Source: an uncultured Lachnospiraceae bacterium
GTDB lineage: Bacteria; Bacillota; Clostridia; Lachnospirales; Lachnospiraceae
Length of the DNA stretch: 64,000 nt
Assembly: GCA_910577735.1 (NCBI GenBank)
Contig: CAJTOO010000008.1
Span: forward strand, 62,001 to 126,000
Reading direction: 5' to 3'
Position 1 is the stretch's first letter. Each line of letters starts with the position of its first letter. A program made the translations under genes and the position numbers. Below the pieces are notes generated by a model. That model made no database searches, was not told the origin of the DNA, and saw only the letters and a program-made list of their open reading frames with translations. Below are positions 1-8,164 of this stretch, one piece after another.

Positions 1-1
1 T

Positions 2-196
2 TATTCCATGAGTAATTTCGAGCAGGCGAAAGCCCGCATACATCGCGTTTCTCAGAAGAATGACTGCCTGTATATCTACCTGGTTGCGAAAGGAACCGTT
101 GACCGCAAGGTACTTCGTGCTCTTCGGGGTAAGGTGGATCTGGCAAGGATGCTGGTTGATGACTATAGGACAGGTAAAAACCCGTTCAGGGATTAA
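2..196 (+). CDS. SNF2-type phage helicase, C-terminal end (partial)
   Basis: The gene begins before the window; the frame is open from base 2 to the stop at 194-196. The visible 64 residues contain the helicase motif VI-like stretch QAKARIHRVSQKN and the tail GTVDRKVLRALRGKVDLA, which match the end of SNF2/DEAD-like helicases found in replication modules of Gram-positive phages. Such enzymes are ATP-driven DNA translocases. The catalytic Walker motifs lie outside the window, so activity cannot be judged. It is followed after 10 bases by the coiled-coil gene at 207, with the phage-type DNA polymerase further on, in the usual gene order of a phage replication module. Confidence 0.75.
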   Translation, partial: YSMSNFEQAKARIHRVSQKNDCLYIYLVAKGTVDRKVLRALRGKVDLARMLVDDYRTGKNPFRD

Positions 197-206
197 GGAG
201 GCTTTT

Positions 207-614
207 ATGGATAACAGGATTTTTGAATTAGCGGATCAGCTTAAGGCCGCAAAAGATAAGAAGAAGGAACTGGATGCTGAAATAAAAGAGCTTGGTGCAA
301 AGATCGATGAACTTGATCTGGCATTGTCGGATGCGATGGCTGAAGCGGAATGTGAGAGATTCAGCCGTAATGGAAATACTTTTTATCTGAATACCAGATT
401 ATATGCTTCTCCTATTGCCGGTCAGAAGGAAGCAATGTTCCAGGCGCTTAAGGATAACGGATACGGTGAAATCGTTACCGAGACTGTTAATGCTAATACT
501 TTAGCTTCATTTGTCAAGGAGCAGATGGCTGAAAATAATGATGAAGTGCCTGAGTGGATCGCTCAGGTCGTGAACACCTTCGAGAAGGTTAGTGTCGGTA
601 TTCGTAAGGGATGA
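207..614 (+). CDS. Phage coiled-coil protein, unknown function
   Basis: This 135-residue protein starts at ATG 207 behind a clear GGAGG (197-201); the open frame extends further upstream but without a ribosome binding site. Residues 8-50 are rich in Lys, Glu, Leu and Ala in a heptad-like pattern (LKAAKDKKKELDAEIKELG), so a coiled coil is likely. The C-terminal half is acidic and globular-looking. I do not recognise a named family. Genes of this size and shape lie between the helicase and the DNA polymerase in replication modules of Clostridia phages, so a replication or recombination accessory role is a guess from position only. Confidence 0.6.
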   Translation: MDNRIFELADQLKAAKDKKKELDAEIKELGAKIDELDLALSDAMAEAECERFSRNGNTFYLNTRLYASPIAGQKEAMFQALKDNGYGEIVTETVNANTLASFVKEQMAENNDEVPEWIAQVVNTFEKVSVGIRKG

Positions 615-620
615 GCTTAA

Positions 621-649
621 GGGGGTTGCAAAATTTCCATAGTGGTAGA
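621..649 (+). repeat. 29-bp repeat, copy 1, with hairpin
   Basis: This 29-bp sequence is repeated exactly at 8165-8193. Here it overlaps the left arm of a stem: GTGGTAGAGGGA (642-653) pairs with TCCCTCTATCAC around the loop GCGGT, giving 12 pairs with one G-T. In addition GCAA inside the repeat can pair with TTGC just after the stem. It lies 50 bases before the ATG of the next gene, so it may be a structured leader RNA. Both copies sit upstream of genes of the same element. Confidence 0.6.
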
Positions 650-698
650 GGGAGCGGTTCCCTCTATCACATTGCTCAAAGAAACGGAGGATTTTATT

Positions 699-1475
699 AT
701 GAGCGAAAAGAATAATGATACTGCGAATAATGAACAGACAGCGCTGACCGCGGGAGGTTTCGCAGCTCTCGCAAATGTGGGTGCGCTGAATGATGCAACA
801 GAGGATCTGGCAGGTCTTGATCTCACTTTTGACAGGATAAAGATTCCTGCTGGTGGTTCAACGGCTTTTGAGATTCCGGACGGTGACAGTGAAGAAGTGA
901 ATATGGTTAAGGAAATTGTAGGAGTGATCTTGCTACGTCATCCTGCTTATGCCTATTACAAGGATAAGTATACCGGCGGTTCGAATCCACCTGATTGCGG
1001 TTCCTTTGATGGTGTGAACGGTACGGGTGATCCGGGCGGTGCTTGTGCTACCTGTCCTTTGAACCAGTTCGGTTCCGGAGAGGGTCAGAGCAAGGCCTGT
1101 AAGAATCGTCGCATGATCTATGTGCTTATGGAGGGCGAACTTTTCCCGATGGTGCTTTCGCTTCCTACGGGATCGCTGAAGGAATTTACCAAGTACTTGA
1201 AGAGACAGCTTTCAAAAGGGCGTAAGCTCAATCAGATCGTGACCAAGATTTCTCTGAAGAAGGCGACGAACAGTTCCGGTATTGCTTTTTCTCAGGCGGT
1301 TTTCACTTTTGACCGTGTGCTGAATGAGGAAGAGAAGGCAGCGATTGTTGTTATGACCGAATCGGTGAAGAATTATGCGGCGAATCTTACCATGTCAGCC
1401 CTGGCAGAAGGTAATGATGATGCGCCTTTTGTAGATGCTGAGACCGGTGAGGTTATTGAGCCGTTGAAGAAGTGA
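699..1475 (+). CDS. Phage cysteine-motif protein, possibly ssDNA-binding
   Basis: The protein has 258 residues, starting at ATG 699 behind GGAGG (686-690); an in-frame start at 642 lies inside the upstream repeat and is rejected. The middle (roughly residues 95-130) carries a cysteine cluster, with CATCPLNQFG followed by ACKNRR, as in a zinc ribbon. An acidic C-terminal tail (EVIEPLKK preceded by Asp and Glu) resembles single-stranded DNA-binding proteins. In related phages, proteins of this type lie directly before the family A DNA polymerase, as here. A ssDNA-binding or replication-scaffold role is an inference from the zinc motif, acidic tail and position. Confidence 0.55.
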   Translation: MSEKNNDTANNEQTALTAGGFAALANVGALNDATEDLAGLDLTFDRIKIPAGGSTAFEIPDGDSEEVNMVKEIVGVILLRHPAYAYYKDKYTGGSNPPDCGSFDGVNGTGDPGGACATCPLNQFGSGEGQSKACKNRRMIYVLMEGELFPMVLSLPTGSLKEFTKYLKRQLSKGRKLNQIVTKISLKKATNSSGIAFSQAVFTFDRVLNEEEKAAIVVMTESVKNYAANLTMSALAEGNDDAPFVDAETGEVIEPLKK

Positions 1476-1533
1476 TGTTTTGCAGTAAGCCGGAGGGGTG
1501 ATGAGCCCTTCCGGCAGAATTGAGGTGATATCG

Positions 1534-3465
1534 ATGGGAATGAAAACTGAATATAGAGTCGTTACCACCGTGGAAGAGGCTTTGGATTATATAGGCGATT
1601 CCAAAGAGGTGGCATTTGACTTTGAGACCGCACCGAATGATAAATTTCGGGATGAGGATAAGGCAGCTCTGGATCCGGCGAAGAGCCATATCGTGACCAT
1701 GAGTATAAGCGTTAAGGAAGGTACTGGGATCATGATACCGGTCGCACATAAGGTCGGTAAGAATATTGATCAAGAAGCGTTTGTGATTTTTCTTCAGGCG
1801 ATGATGATGAGACCGAGCTGGATCAAGATCGCACATAACCTTCAGTTCGAGGCTATGTTCTCATATGCGCTGGGGATCGTTATACAGGAACCTGTTTATG
1901 ATACGATTGCTGCTTCACAGATGTCTATGAAGAGTGCAACAGAGTTTAGATCACTTTCGGAGTCGGGCTTAAAACCATTGGCAGCGGAATTGTGTGATGA
2001 GCCGTTACCTTCCTTTACAACCGTTACCGGGGGTAAGCATTTTGATGAGTTGGATCCTGAGGATCCAGAGACTATACGGTACAGCTGTGCGGATGCTGAT
2101 TTTGCTTTGAGGCTGTACCACATTTTCAATAACTGGTTTGATAAGTTCCTTCCGAAACACAGGTGGATCGTGGAGAATATCGAGTCTCCTACGGCGGTAT
2201 ATCTGGGGATTATGAAATATAACGGTGTTCCGATTGACGAAAAGCTGATGCTGAAGCGTAAGGAAGAAGCAGAGGCAGAAATGGAGCGTATTCGTAAGGA
2301 GATCGCTTTTATCATTGGTGATGTGAATATCGGAAGTAATTGCAGCACCAATGCGTTCAAGAATTATCTCTATAAGGATCTTGGACTGCCGGTATTAAAG
2401 GTTACGGAATCGAACCGAGAGGCAGCAGATGATTCGACCATGATCATGTTGAAGGAATGGAGCGATGAAAACAGGCCTGAGCTTTCGCCGCTTTTTACGC
2501 TGGTACAGGAATATCGTAAGTGGGGCAAGATCAAGTCTACCTATATCGACGGCTATCTGAAATACAGAAATGCTGTGACGGGTAGGTTGCACCCGAATTT
2601 CTTTGCACTGTCTACAGATACAGGGAGATTCAGCTGCAATTCTCCGAACTGCCAAAATATGCCGAGAAAAACGAATGATCCGATAGGAGTCAGAAATTTT
2701 ATCAAGGCACCGAAAGGGCATATTATTGTGAGTTGCGATTATAGCCAGATTGAATTACGTGTCGGCGCTCATTACTGTCAGGATGAGATTATGCTGGATA
2801 CATACAGGCGCGGCGGCGATATTCACGCGGCTACTACGAGCGTTATCTTTAATATTCCTTATGATCAGGCGGTTGATAAGCACGCTGAAAATTATAAGGA
2901 AAGACGGACGATTGCTAAGAATGTGAATTTCGGCACATTTTACGGGCTTTTCCCGAGGGGGTTGCAAAAAACCCTTAGGTTTAAAGCCGGTGTTGAAAAG
3001 AGCGTGGAAGAATGTGAGGAGATCATCAGCAATCTCAAAGCCGGGTATCCCGGACTTACCACATGGCAGGAAGAAACTAAGGCTATGGCGGCAAGGCGCA
3101 AGTATTCTGAAACAAGGCTTGGTCGAAGGCGCTATCTTCCAAACATTGATTCCGATGATTGGGGAAAGAAGTCTTTTGCAGAACGTTGTTCAATGAATAC
3201 GCCGATTCAGGGTACGGCAGCAGATATTTTGAAGATGGCTTTAGGTAGAATCATCGCAGGGCTTCCCGAGAGGGAGTGGTTAAAGCCAATACTTCAGATT
3301 CACGATGAGCTTACATTTATTATTCCGGAGGAAAAACTGGATGATGCAGTTGCTTATATCAAATCCTGTATGGAGCCTCAGCCTTTTCCCGAGTTTGATC
3401 TTCCTCTGGTAGCAGAGGCATCGGCTGGTCCGACATTTGGCAAGATGGAAGAGTTGGAGGATTAG
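1534..3465 (+). CDS. Phage-type family A DNA polymerase
   Basis: This 643-residue DNA polymerase would copy the element's DNA. The N-terminal 3'-5' exonuclease domain shows DFE (D29, E31) and YSCAD (Y183, D187). The polymerase domain shows motif A DYSQIELR (D402), motif B with K462 and NFGTFYG, and motif C HDE (590-592), so all catalytic residues are present. There is no 5'-3' exonuclease domain, as expected for phage enzymes. ATG 1534 follows GAGGTGAT by a few bases and is preferred; ATG 1501 behind GGAGG is an alternative. The stop lies 3 bases before the next start, so the genes form an operon. Confidence 0.93.
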   Translation: MGMKTEYRVVTTVEEALDYIGDSKEVAFDFETAPNDKFRDEDKAALDPAKSHIVTMSISVKEGTGIMIPVAHKVGKNIDQEAFVIFLQAMMMRPSWIKIAHNLQFEAMFSYALGIVIQEPVYDTIAASQMSMKSATEFRSLSESGLKPLAAELCDEPLPSFTTVTGGKHFDELDPEDPETIRYSCADADFALRLYHIFNNWFDKFLPKHRWIVENIESPTAVYLGIMKYNGVPIDEKLMLKRKEEAEAEMERIRKEIAFIIGDVNIGSNCSTNAFKNYLYKDLGLPVLKVTESNREAADDSTMIMLKEWSDENRPELSPLFTLVQEYRKWGKIKSTYIDGYLKYRNAVTGRLHPNFFALSTDTGRFSCNSPNCQNMPRKTNDPIGVRNFIKAPKGHIIVSCDYSQIELRVGAHYCQDEIMLDTYRRGGDIHAATTSVIFNIPYDQAVDKHAENYKERRTIAKNVNFGTFYGLFPRGLQKTLRFKAGVEKSVEECEEIISNLKAGYPGLTTWQEETKAMAARRKYSETRLGRRRYLPNIDSDDWGKKSFAERCSMNTPIQGTAADILKMALGRIIAGLPEREWLKPILQIHDELTFIIPEEKLDDAVAYIKSCMEPQPFPEFDLPLVAEASAGPTFGKMEELED

Positions 3466-3468
3466 CCT

Positions 3469-3903
3469 ATGTACAGAAACAGTGAAGGGTACTCAGATCC
3501 TACCGCCGCTATGGCGGTGGGGAATCTGATGCGCGAGTACAAGCAGAAACAAAGAACAAAGTGGCGAAGACAATATGAAATAAAGAACAGGAAAAAAATC
3601 TACGTGGCTTCAAAGTATGCGGGAAACGTTGATGCAAATGTCGCTGCAGCGATTGGTTACTGTAAATATGTCATTTCACAAAACTGTATTCCTATAGCAA
3701 GCCACCTGCTTTATCCGCAGATGCTTGATGACAATGATCCCGATGAGCGTGAGCTGGGTCTTATGTTCGGGTTGTCGCTTTTGGCAATCTGCGATGAAAT
3801 ATGGTGCTTTGGCGATATATCCGAGTCTGAAGGTGTTCAACAGGAGATCGTCGAGGCAAGGAAGCTGGGGAAGACGGTACGATATGTAAAGGAGGGCAGC
3901 TGA
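3469..3903 (+). CDS. DUF4406-like protein (deoxyribosyltransferase fold)
   Basis: This 144-residue protein has a basic N-terminus (residues 20-42) followed by a domain beginning KKIYVASKYAG and containing ASHLLYPQMLDD, EIWCFGDIS and SEGVQQEIVEARKLGK. This pattern matches DUF4406, a relative of nucleoside 2-deoxyribosyltransferases that is common in phages. The substrate is unknown; a role in nucleotide or modified-base metabolism is inferred from the fold. The gene is tightly packed after the DNA polymerase (3-base gap) and before the primase fragment (1-base gap), so it is co-transcribed with the replication genes. Confidence 0.7.
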   Translation: MYRNSEGYSDPTAAMAVGNLMREYKQKQRTKWRRQYEIKNRKKIYVASKYAGNVDANVAAAIGYCKYVISQNCIPIASHLLYPQMLDDNDPDERELGLMFGLSLLAICDEIWCFGDISESEGVQQEIVEARKLGKTVRYVKEGS

Positions 3904-3904
3904 T

Positions 3905-4477
3905 ATGGATATAACAGCACAAGAGATATTAAACAGTCTGTTTAATCCTGAAGACAAGGTTTGCCTCCGAGTTTTTGATGACAAGAAGCGCGGAGTGTTT
4001 GCCGGTCAGAAGCTTGATGTGGAATGTGGTAAGTTTGCTTCTATTGAAGAGACTCTGAGACAGCATAATGCTCAGTATGATGCTAAGGACACCGGCGGTG
4101 AGGTGATCCGCTGGTACCGTGTTAGAAAGTCATGGGCGGATGCCAAGAGCCAGAAGGGAGCTTATAAGATCCTGGACAACGCGAAGAAATGAGCGGATCA
4201 GAATCCGGGATATAAGGTGTTCGATGCGGATGGCAAGGTAGTGTATGCATCGAAGGCGGCGGAGACTGCGGTGAAGGTGCCGTTCCTGGTGAAGGTCAGT
4301 ATTTCGGATCTGAATATCAGGAAGGGTCCGGGAACCGATTATGACAGGGTTCAGTTTATTCCGATTGGTGTGTACACAATCATGGAAGTGAGAAGTGGCA
4401 AAGGCAGCTCTGCCGGATGGGGTAGGCTGAAGAGCGGAATAGGATGGATATCGTTGGATTTCGTCCGTAGGATTTAA
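3905..4477 (+). pseudogene. Primase N-terminus fused to endolysin C-terminus, broken
   Basis: Residues 1 to about 58 (MDITAQEILN, VCLRVFDDKK, GKFASIEETLRQHN) look like the start of phage DNA primases of this group. From about base 4076 the frame becomes the end of a cell-wall lysin: VIRWYRVRKSWADAKSQKGA, then NPGYKVFDADGKVVY and a C-terminal SH3-like domain (SDLNIRKGPGTDYDRVQ, GWISLDFVRRI). The frame is further interrupted by TGA at 4190-4192, exactly where the family usually has a Cys codon, and continues in the same frame to 4477. I infer a large deletion that removed the late genes, followed by a nonsense mutation. No function is expected. Confidence 0.8.
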
Positions 4478-4478
4478 G

Positions 4479-4525
4479 AATGACGGCTGGTGGAGATTGA
4501 GTTCTCTCTTGGCCGTTATTTTTTT
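4479..4525 (+). terminator. Terminator of the former lysin gene
   Basis: AATGACGGC just after the lysin stop can pair with GCCGTTATT, and a run of seven T follows at 4519-4525. The loop is large, so strength is uncertain. It is consistent with the end of a former late operon. Confidence 0.55.
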
Positions 4526-4536
4526 GAAAAAATATA

Positions 4537-4565
4537 TTGACACATTTGAATATTGATGTTATATT
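4537..4565 (+). promoter_or_regulatory. Sigma-70 promoter for cargo genes
   Basis: TTGACA at 4537-4542 is followed after 17 bases by TATATT (4560-4565). A small perfect hairpin, TTCCAC-TAAA-GTGGAA (4572-4587), lies just downstream, near the expected transcript start. This gives the small gene at 4652 and probably the large HEPN gene their own promoter, separate from the replication operon. Confidence 0.6.
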
Positions 4566-4651
4566 ATAACATTCCACTAAAGTGGAAGGGCAACATCATA
4601 GGCGACCGATTTATTGTTTGGAGCTTTGCTCTGGAAAGGAGGTATCGCACT

Positions 4652-4819
4652 ATGAACTTTGTTGTCACTATTGACTGGAAGTTTGTTGTTGCCCTTGGCG
4701 CAGTTGCGGTAGGCACTATCTTCGCAGTGAAGATGGATGCAGATGCAGCTGAAAGAGTGTCGACCTACGTGGTTGACGCTTGCAAGGAGTATGCGGTTGC
4801 CGGAAACGGCAGCCGCTAG
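4652..4819 (+). CDS. Small membrane-anchored protein, unknown
   Basis: This is a 55-residue protein with GGAAAGGAGG ending 8 bases before ATG 4652. Residues 10-25 (WKFVVALGAVAVGTIFAV) form one likely membrane segment, followed by a soluble tail containing DADAAERVSTYVVDACKEYA. I do not recognise the family. It is the first gene after a dedicated promoter and lies 78 bases ahead of the large HEPN-motif protein, with a hairpin-T run between them. A holin-like origin or a partner of the large protein are both possible, and neither can be shown here. Confidence 0.6.
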   Translation: MNFVVTIDWKFVVALGAVAVGTIFAVKMDADAAERVSTYVVDACKEYAVAGNGSR

Positions 4820-4835
4820 TCTCCAGGATGAGTCA

Positions 4836-4869
4836 GGGCATGTAATCGTAGCAGATTATGTGCCTTTTT
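4836..4869 (+). terminator. Hairpin with T run between cargo genes
   Basis: GGCATGTAATC pairs with GATTATGTGCC around TAGCA-like loop bases, with G-T wobbles, and TTTTT follows (4864-4868). It could end the transcript of the small gene or attenuate transcription into the 893-residue gene, which starts 29 bases later. Confidence 0.55.
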
Positions 4870-4897
4870 CAATATCTTAAAGAAAGGCGGTACCGAA

Positions 4898-7579
4898 ATG
4901 GAAATCCTGGATAATAGAATAAATAAAAGATTAATCTCTGGACACTTTCCGGATGAGGTGCTGTGCCCTGATGATGACTACTCTCCGATAGCTTGCAATT
5001 TTGAACAACTGGCTGGGAATGGATTAAAAGTACTGAAACAGTATCCTGAATTGATGTACGGTCTCTTTATGACGTTTGATAAGAGGATTAAAGAGATGGA
5101 ATCCTTGAATCGGCCGGAGTTGTTTGAACACGAAGTAAACTTGTTGATCAATACGGGGTATTATGTTGATGATTTTAACGCTACGGGGAAACTATTTCTG
5201 GAGGCATGCAAGCTGTGTCCGGCGGTAACATCTATAGACAAGGTGTTGTGGTACGGCATTTGGATGTATTATTTTAGCAATGAAATTGTTCCGGATGACG
5301 CACATCAATCAGAGCATCTTGATATGATGTTCGCACTGATATATTTGCTGAAAGTTGTTCAAAAGAAGGAAATACAATACAATCGAGCAGTAAATATCAA
5401 GTCGATTTCCACAAAAACTAACATCCTTAAGCTGATAGAAGCAGATTGGGATAAAGTAGACAAAAAATATTTTTCAAAACTGACGGATTACGGTACGAAG
5501 AAGTTAAGAGAGGTCTATGAGTCTACAATCCGATTATCCAAACGGGTTGCAGAAGATTATGCTACGCAAAAAGAGATAGCGGACAGGACTGAAAAGGAAT
5601 GGCATTTGTTTCTCGATATATTGAACGATTTATCAGGCAAAGAGAAGGAAGTGATATTCCAGATAAATCGTGCCGGATCTCCAAAAGATAAGAGCAGAAT
5701 CATCAGCGGATATCAGTCCGTTCTGAGAAGTATTGAACGGGATAAATATATGATCAATGGAGAAGAAGTAAGCCTGCTTCCTCTGTTTGATGTTGTAAAT
5801 GAGAGAATAACGAAAGCACCGGTTTATTGTACAGTAAAGACTGATGGCAACAGGAGGTTCCAGCTTCATCCGGCTGCTTTTATGCTTGCAATGGATCCTA
5901 AGACCTTCAACTATCTGTTTATCACTTTTCATGGATTTCGACTTTCTCCTGGAAAGGATACTGCAAAGAAGTTTGCAGCATTGGCATTATCAACAATCAA
6001 GAAAAATCTTGGAGAGCAGGCTATAGAGCATGTATCACTTGAAGAGATGATTGAGGATTTCTATAAGACGGTTACGGATTTTGTTAAAAAGAACTCCAAC
6101 GCAATCGAAAGGTTGTCTTTTGAAAGCTTGAGAAAGGATTCTGCTGTTGTGGCAGCGGAACTCTCATCCTCCGTAGATACTGAAGGCATTGCAGAAGATC
6201 TGGCAAAGAGGATAAAAGAGGTTGAAAAAAGTGAGGAATATGAAAAAGAGATTGAGCAGATAATATCTGGTGGCGGGCGTATGCTTACGGCTAATGAGGT
6301 GGCAAACATGGCTCAGTCGGAGGAAGAAAGAGGCGACCGGATTGAGCAGGAGATTCTGGCAAGCCGTATCATTGTGTCACTAAATATCATTTATATGTTT
6401 TGCGATGCACTACGTATTATGATCACAAATCGTCATGCGAATATTAAGATTAAGAATCGTGAAGTGGCAGAGCAGTATAGGAGAGAGTTGCTGTTGATAG
6501 ATGATAAGCTTGTTCACAGGGTTTATGCAAATCTCGATGAGCAGGAAATGGGGATGCTAGAATACCGTGAGAGAAATGGAATAATACCCACTTCTTTGTC
6601 TGAGCAGGAGACCGAGGAAGAGAACTATAGGAATTCAGTATTTGGAGAGGTATTAAAGAATGCCATATCGTCATTTGTTGAAAGTGTTGATAAAAAGGAT
6701 GCAGAAGAAGTTCTGCGTACAAAAGCTCTTATCAGAGAGGAAATATTAAGGTATCCAGAATGTGATGAAAAGGAACGTTATACAGATTGGTTAGACAAAA
6801 TCAGTCAGAAAATAAGTGATGTTCTCGTGACCCGGTGCCAAAAGGAAGATGATTACCAGAAGATAAAAGATGGTATAATGTCAAGTCTTGGGGAGAAAGC
6901 AAGCATTTTACCAGATTCAACAGTGGACTCGTTGACAACGGCGGAGATGCTTTATGCAAGGTATGCATCAGAGAAATACGCTAAAAAAGGATTCGATTTT
7001 AGTTGTATATCTGCGCTATATTATCAAGCATTTGAGGAAGCCTATAACTTGCTCATATGGAGAGGGTATGCCGATGAACTGAATGCTTTGGAAGTTAATG
7101 GACAGAAATATACGGATATTCTTGAAACATGTAAAGGGCATGCAATCAATCCTCGTGCTGCAAGAGGGTATCTTGATTCAGCCCCAAAGCAGAGAAACTA
7201 TTATATTGATTATCGTAATACGAGCAGACCGGAAACAAAGGTAAGTACGCGTTGCATGTATAAGAGCTTTGCAATTCTTCTTCAAAACATAAAGCCATCT
7301 ACTTCATTGGTGCATTTCTGTGATTATATTGCAAAGATAACTGGCTTTAGTAGTAGTAATGATATGTTTAATGATCCCGATTTCATGAGAAATTGTAATG
7401 CTTTTATAACAGCTGTGGATGCGTCTGCGGATAGCAGAAATAACGCTTCACATGGTGGAACATTTATTAGCGTAGATCAATGTAAATCCGACAAGAAAAC
7501 GGTTCTTAGTGAATTAGAAGCTGTTCGAAGTGATAGTCTTGGATTAATACAGCAGTTGATCTTCTTGTTGAGGCGATGA
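4898..7579 (+). CDS. Large protein with C-terminal HEPN-like RxxxxH motif
   Basis: This 893-residue cytosolic-looking protein starts at ATG 4898 behind AAAGGCGGT. I do not recognise the N-terminal 680 residues, which look alpha-helical with charged coiled stretches (for example around residues 440-460, KRIKEVEKSEEYEKEIEQ). The last ~200 residues resemble a HEPN domain: a helix with DFSCISALYYQAFEEAYNLL and then SRNNASHGG, whose R847 and H852 fit the RxxxxH catalytic motif of HEPN RNases. HEPN proteins often act in abortive anti-phage defence. Its place as stand-alone cargo between the lysin scar and the integration genes fits that idea. The codon use is AT-rich compared with its neighbours. 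The function is inference. Confidence 0.6.
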   Translation: MEILDNRINKRLISGHFPDEVLCPDDDYSPIACNFEQLAGNGLKVLKQYPELMYGLFMTFDKRIKEMESLNRPELFEHEVNLLINTGYYVDDFNATGKLFLEACKLCPAVTSIDKVLWYGIWMYYFSNEIVPDDAHQSEHLDMMFALIYLLKVVQKKEIQYNRAVNIKSISTKTNILKLIEADWDKVDKKYFSKLTDYGTKKLREVYESTIRLSKRVAEDYATQKEIADRTEKEWHLFLDILNDLSGKEKEVIFQINRAGSPKDKSRIISGYQSVLRSIERDKYMINGEEVSLLPLFDVVNERITKAPVYCTVKTDGNRRFQLHPAAFMLAMDPKTFNYLFITFHGFRLSPGKDTAKKFAALALSTIKKNLGEQAIEHVSLEEMIEDFYKTVTDFVKKNSNAIERLSFESLRKDSAVVAAELSSSVDTEGIAEDLAKRIKEVEKSEEYEKEIEQIISGGGRMLTANEVANMAQSEEERGDRIEQEILASRIIVSLNIIYMFCDALRIMITNRHANIKIKNREVAEQYRRELLLIDDKLVHRVYANLDEQEMGMLEYRERNGIIPTSLSEQETEEENYRNSVFGEVLKNAISSFVESVDKKDAEEVLRTKALIREEILRYPECDEKERYTDWLDKISQKISDVLVTRCQKEDDYQKIKDGIMSSLGEKASILPDSTVDSLTTAEMLYARYASEKYAKKGFDFSCISALYYQAFEEAYNLLIWRGYADELNALEVNGQKYTDILETCKGHAINPRAARGYLDSAPKQRNYYIDYRNTSRPETKVSTRCMYKSFAILLQNIKPSTSLVHFCDYIAKITGFSSSNDMFNDPDFMRNCNAFITAVDASADSRNNASHGGTFISVDQCKSDKKTVLSELEAVRSDSLGLIQQLIFLLRR

Positions 7580-7669
7580 GATTATGGTGAAAACTGATGG
7601 TTATGACTTTACATTTATTTGAAGACCCCGAAATAACAGTATTAAATCAATAATCGTAACTGCAAACTG

Positions 7670-7706
7670 CGGACATTGGGAAAAACCTAATGTCCGTATT
7701 TCTTTT
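7670..7706 (+). terminator. Terminator after the HEPN-motif gene
   Basis: CGGACATTGGG (7670-7680) pairs with CCTAATGTCCG (7686-7696) around an A5 loop, an 11-pair stem with one G-T, followed by the T-rich TATTTCTTTT. It lies about 90 bases after the stop of the large gene. No gene is seen in 7580-7766 apart from this hairpin. Confidence 0.75.
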
Positions 7707-7766
7707 GCATCGCCACTAACAGACGTTTTTCAGAAGAAGTCATTATGATGAAGGGAGGTGCCGCTG

Positions 7767-7973
7767 ATGACGACTTTTATTAAGAATGGTATTGAAGTTG
7801 AAATGCCCGACGATGATGAAAAGTCCCGACAGAACATGATCATCGCTGCTGAATTTATGGCGCGTATGATCAAGAAGTATGGTAAGAAAGTTTTGGCAAA
7901 GATTGAAGCAGAGGAGACTGCAAATGAAAACATTTGTGAAGGATGGGGTAAAAATAGTAATGCCGGATTATGA
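7767..7973 (+). CDS. Small tandem paralogue A, unknown
   Basis: This 68-residue protein starts at ATG 7767, 6 bases after GGGAGGTG. Residues 1-50 (MTTFIKNGIEVEMPDDD, AAEFMARMIKKYGKKVLA) are nearly the same as those of the next gene. After residue 50 the frame diverges because it runs out of frame through the start of the second copy, so the C-terminal 18 residues (ETANENICEGWGKNSNAGL) are not homologous sequence. This is what a tandem duplication inside the gene would leave. The function is unknown; similar small proteins sit near excisionase genes in Lachnospiraceae elements. Confidence 0.6.
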   Translation: MTTFIKNGIEVEMPDDDEKSRQNMIIAAEFMARMIKKYGKKVLAKIEAEETANENICEGWGKNSNAGL

Positions 7974-8100
7974 TGCGGTATCAAGGCGGAATATGAAGAG
8001 AGCCGCAGAGTTTATGGCGCGGATGGTTCAAAAGTACGGAAAAGAAGTTTTGGCAGAGATTGAAGCAGAAGAAAAAGCGAAGGCTGTGGAACATAATTAG
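7924..8100 (+). CDS. Small tandem paralogue B, unknown
   Basis: This 58-residue protein starts at ATG 7924 inside the 3' end of paralogue A (50-base overlap, different frame). It shares with A the pattern TFxKxGxxxxMPDxD, RAAEFMARM and KYGKEVLAEIEAEE. The GAGGAG before ATG is part of the coding sequence for GluGlu in copy A and also serves as its ribosome binding site, so translation is probably coupled. The short helical protein has no recognisable catalytic motif. The paralogues may form hetero-oligomers, but nothing in the sequence proves it. Confidence 0.6.
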   Translation: MKTFVKDGVKIVMPDYDAVSRRNMKRAAEFMARMVQKYGKEVLAEIEAEEKAKAVEHN

Positions 8101-8164
8101 CTTGTTGGCGATTAAGGTTGTTTCCTGGTATTATTCCGTAGTGCAAATCATTATCGGGTAAAGA

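Noticed and set aside
617..826. Minus-strand frames beginning at the 29-bp repeat (also 8131-8490)
   Set aside because: Both share the same C-terminal peptide only because the repeat is transcribed in reverse; there are no ribosome binding sites and the plus-strand genes explain the region.
2957..2969. Third copy of the 29-bp element inside the DNA polymerase gene
   Set aside because: Only 13 bases match, within coding sequence, and the rest of the element and the hairpin are absent; probably chance or a weak relic.
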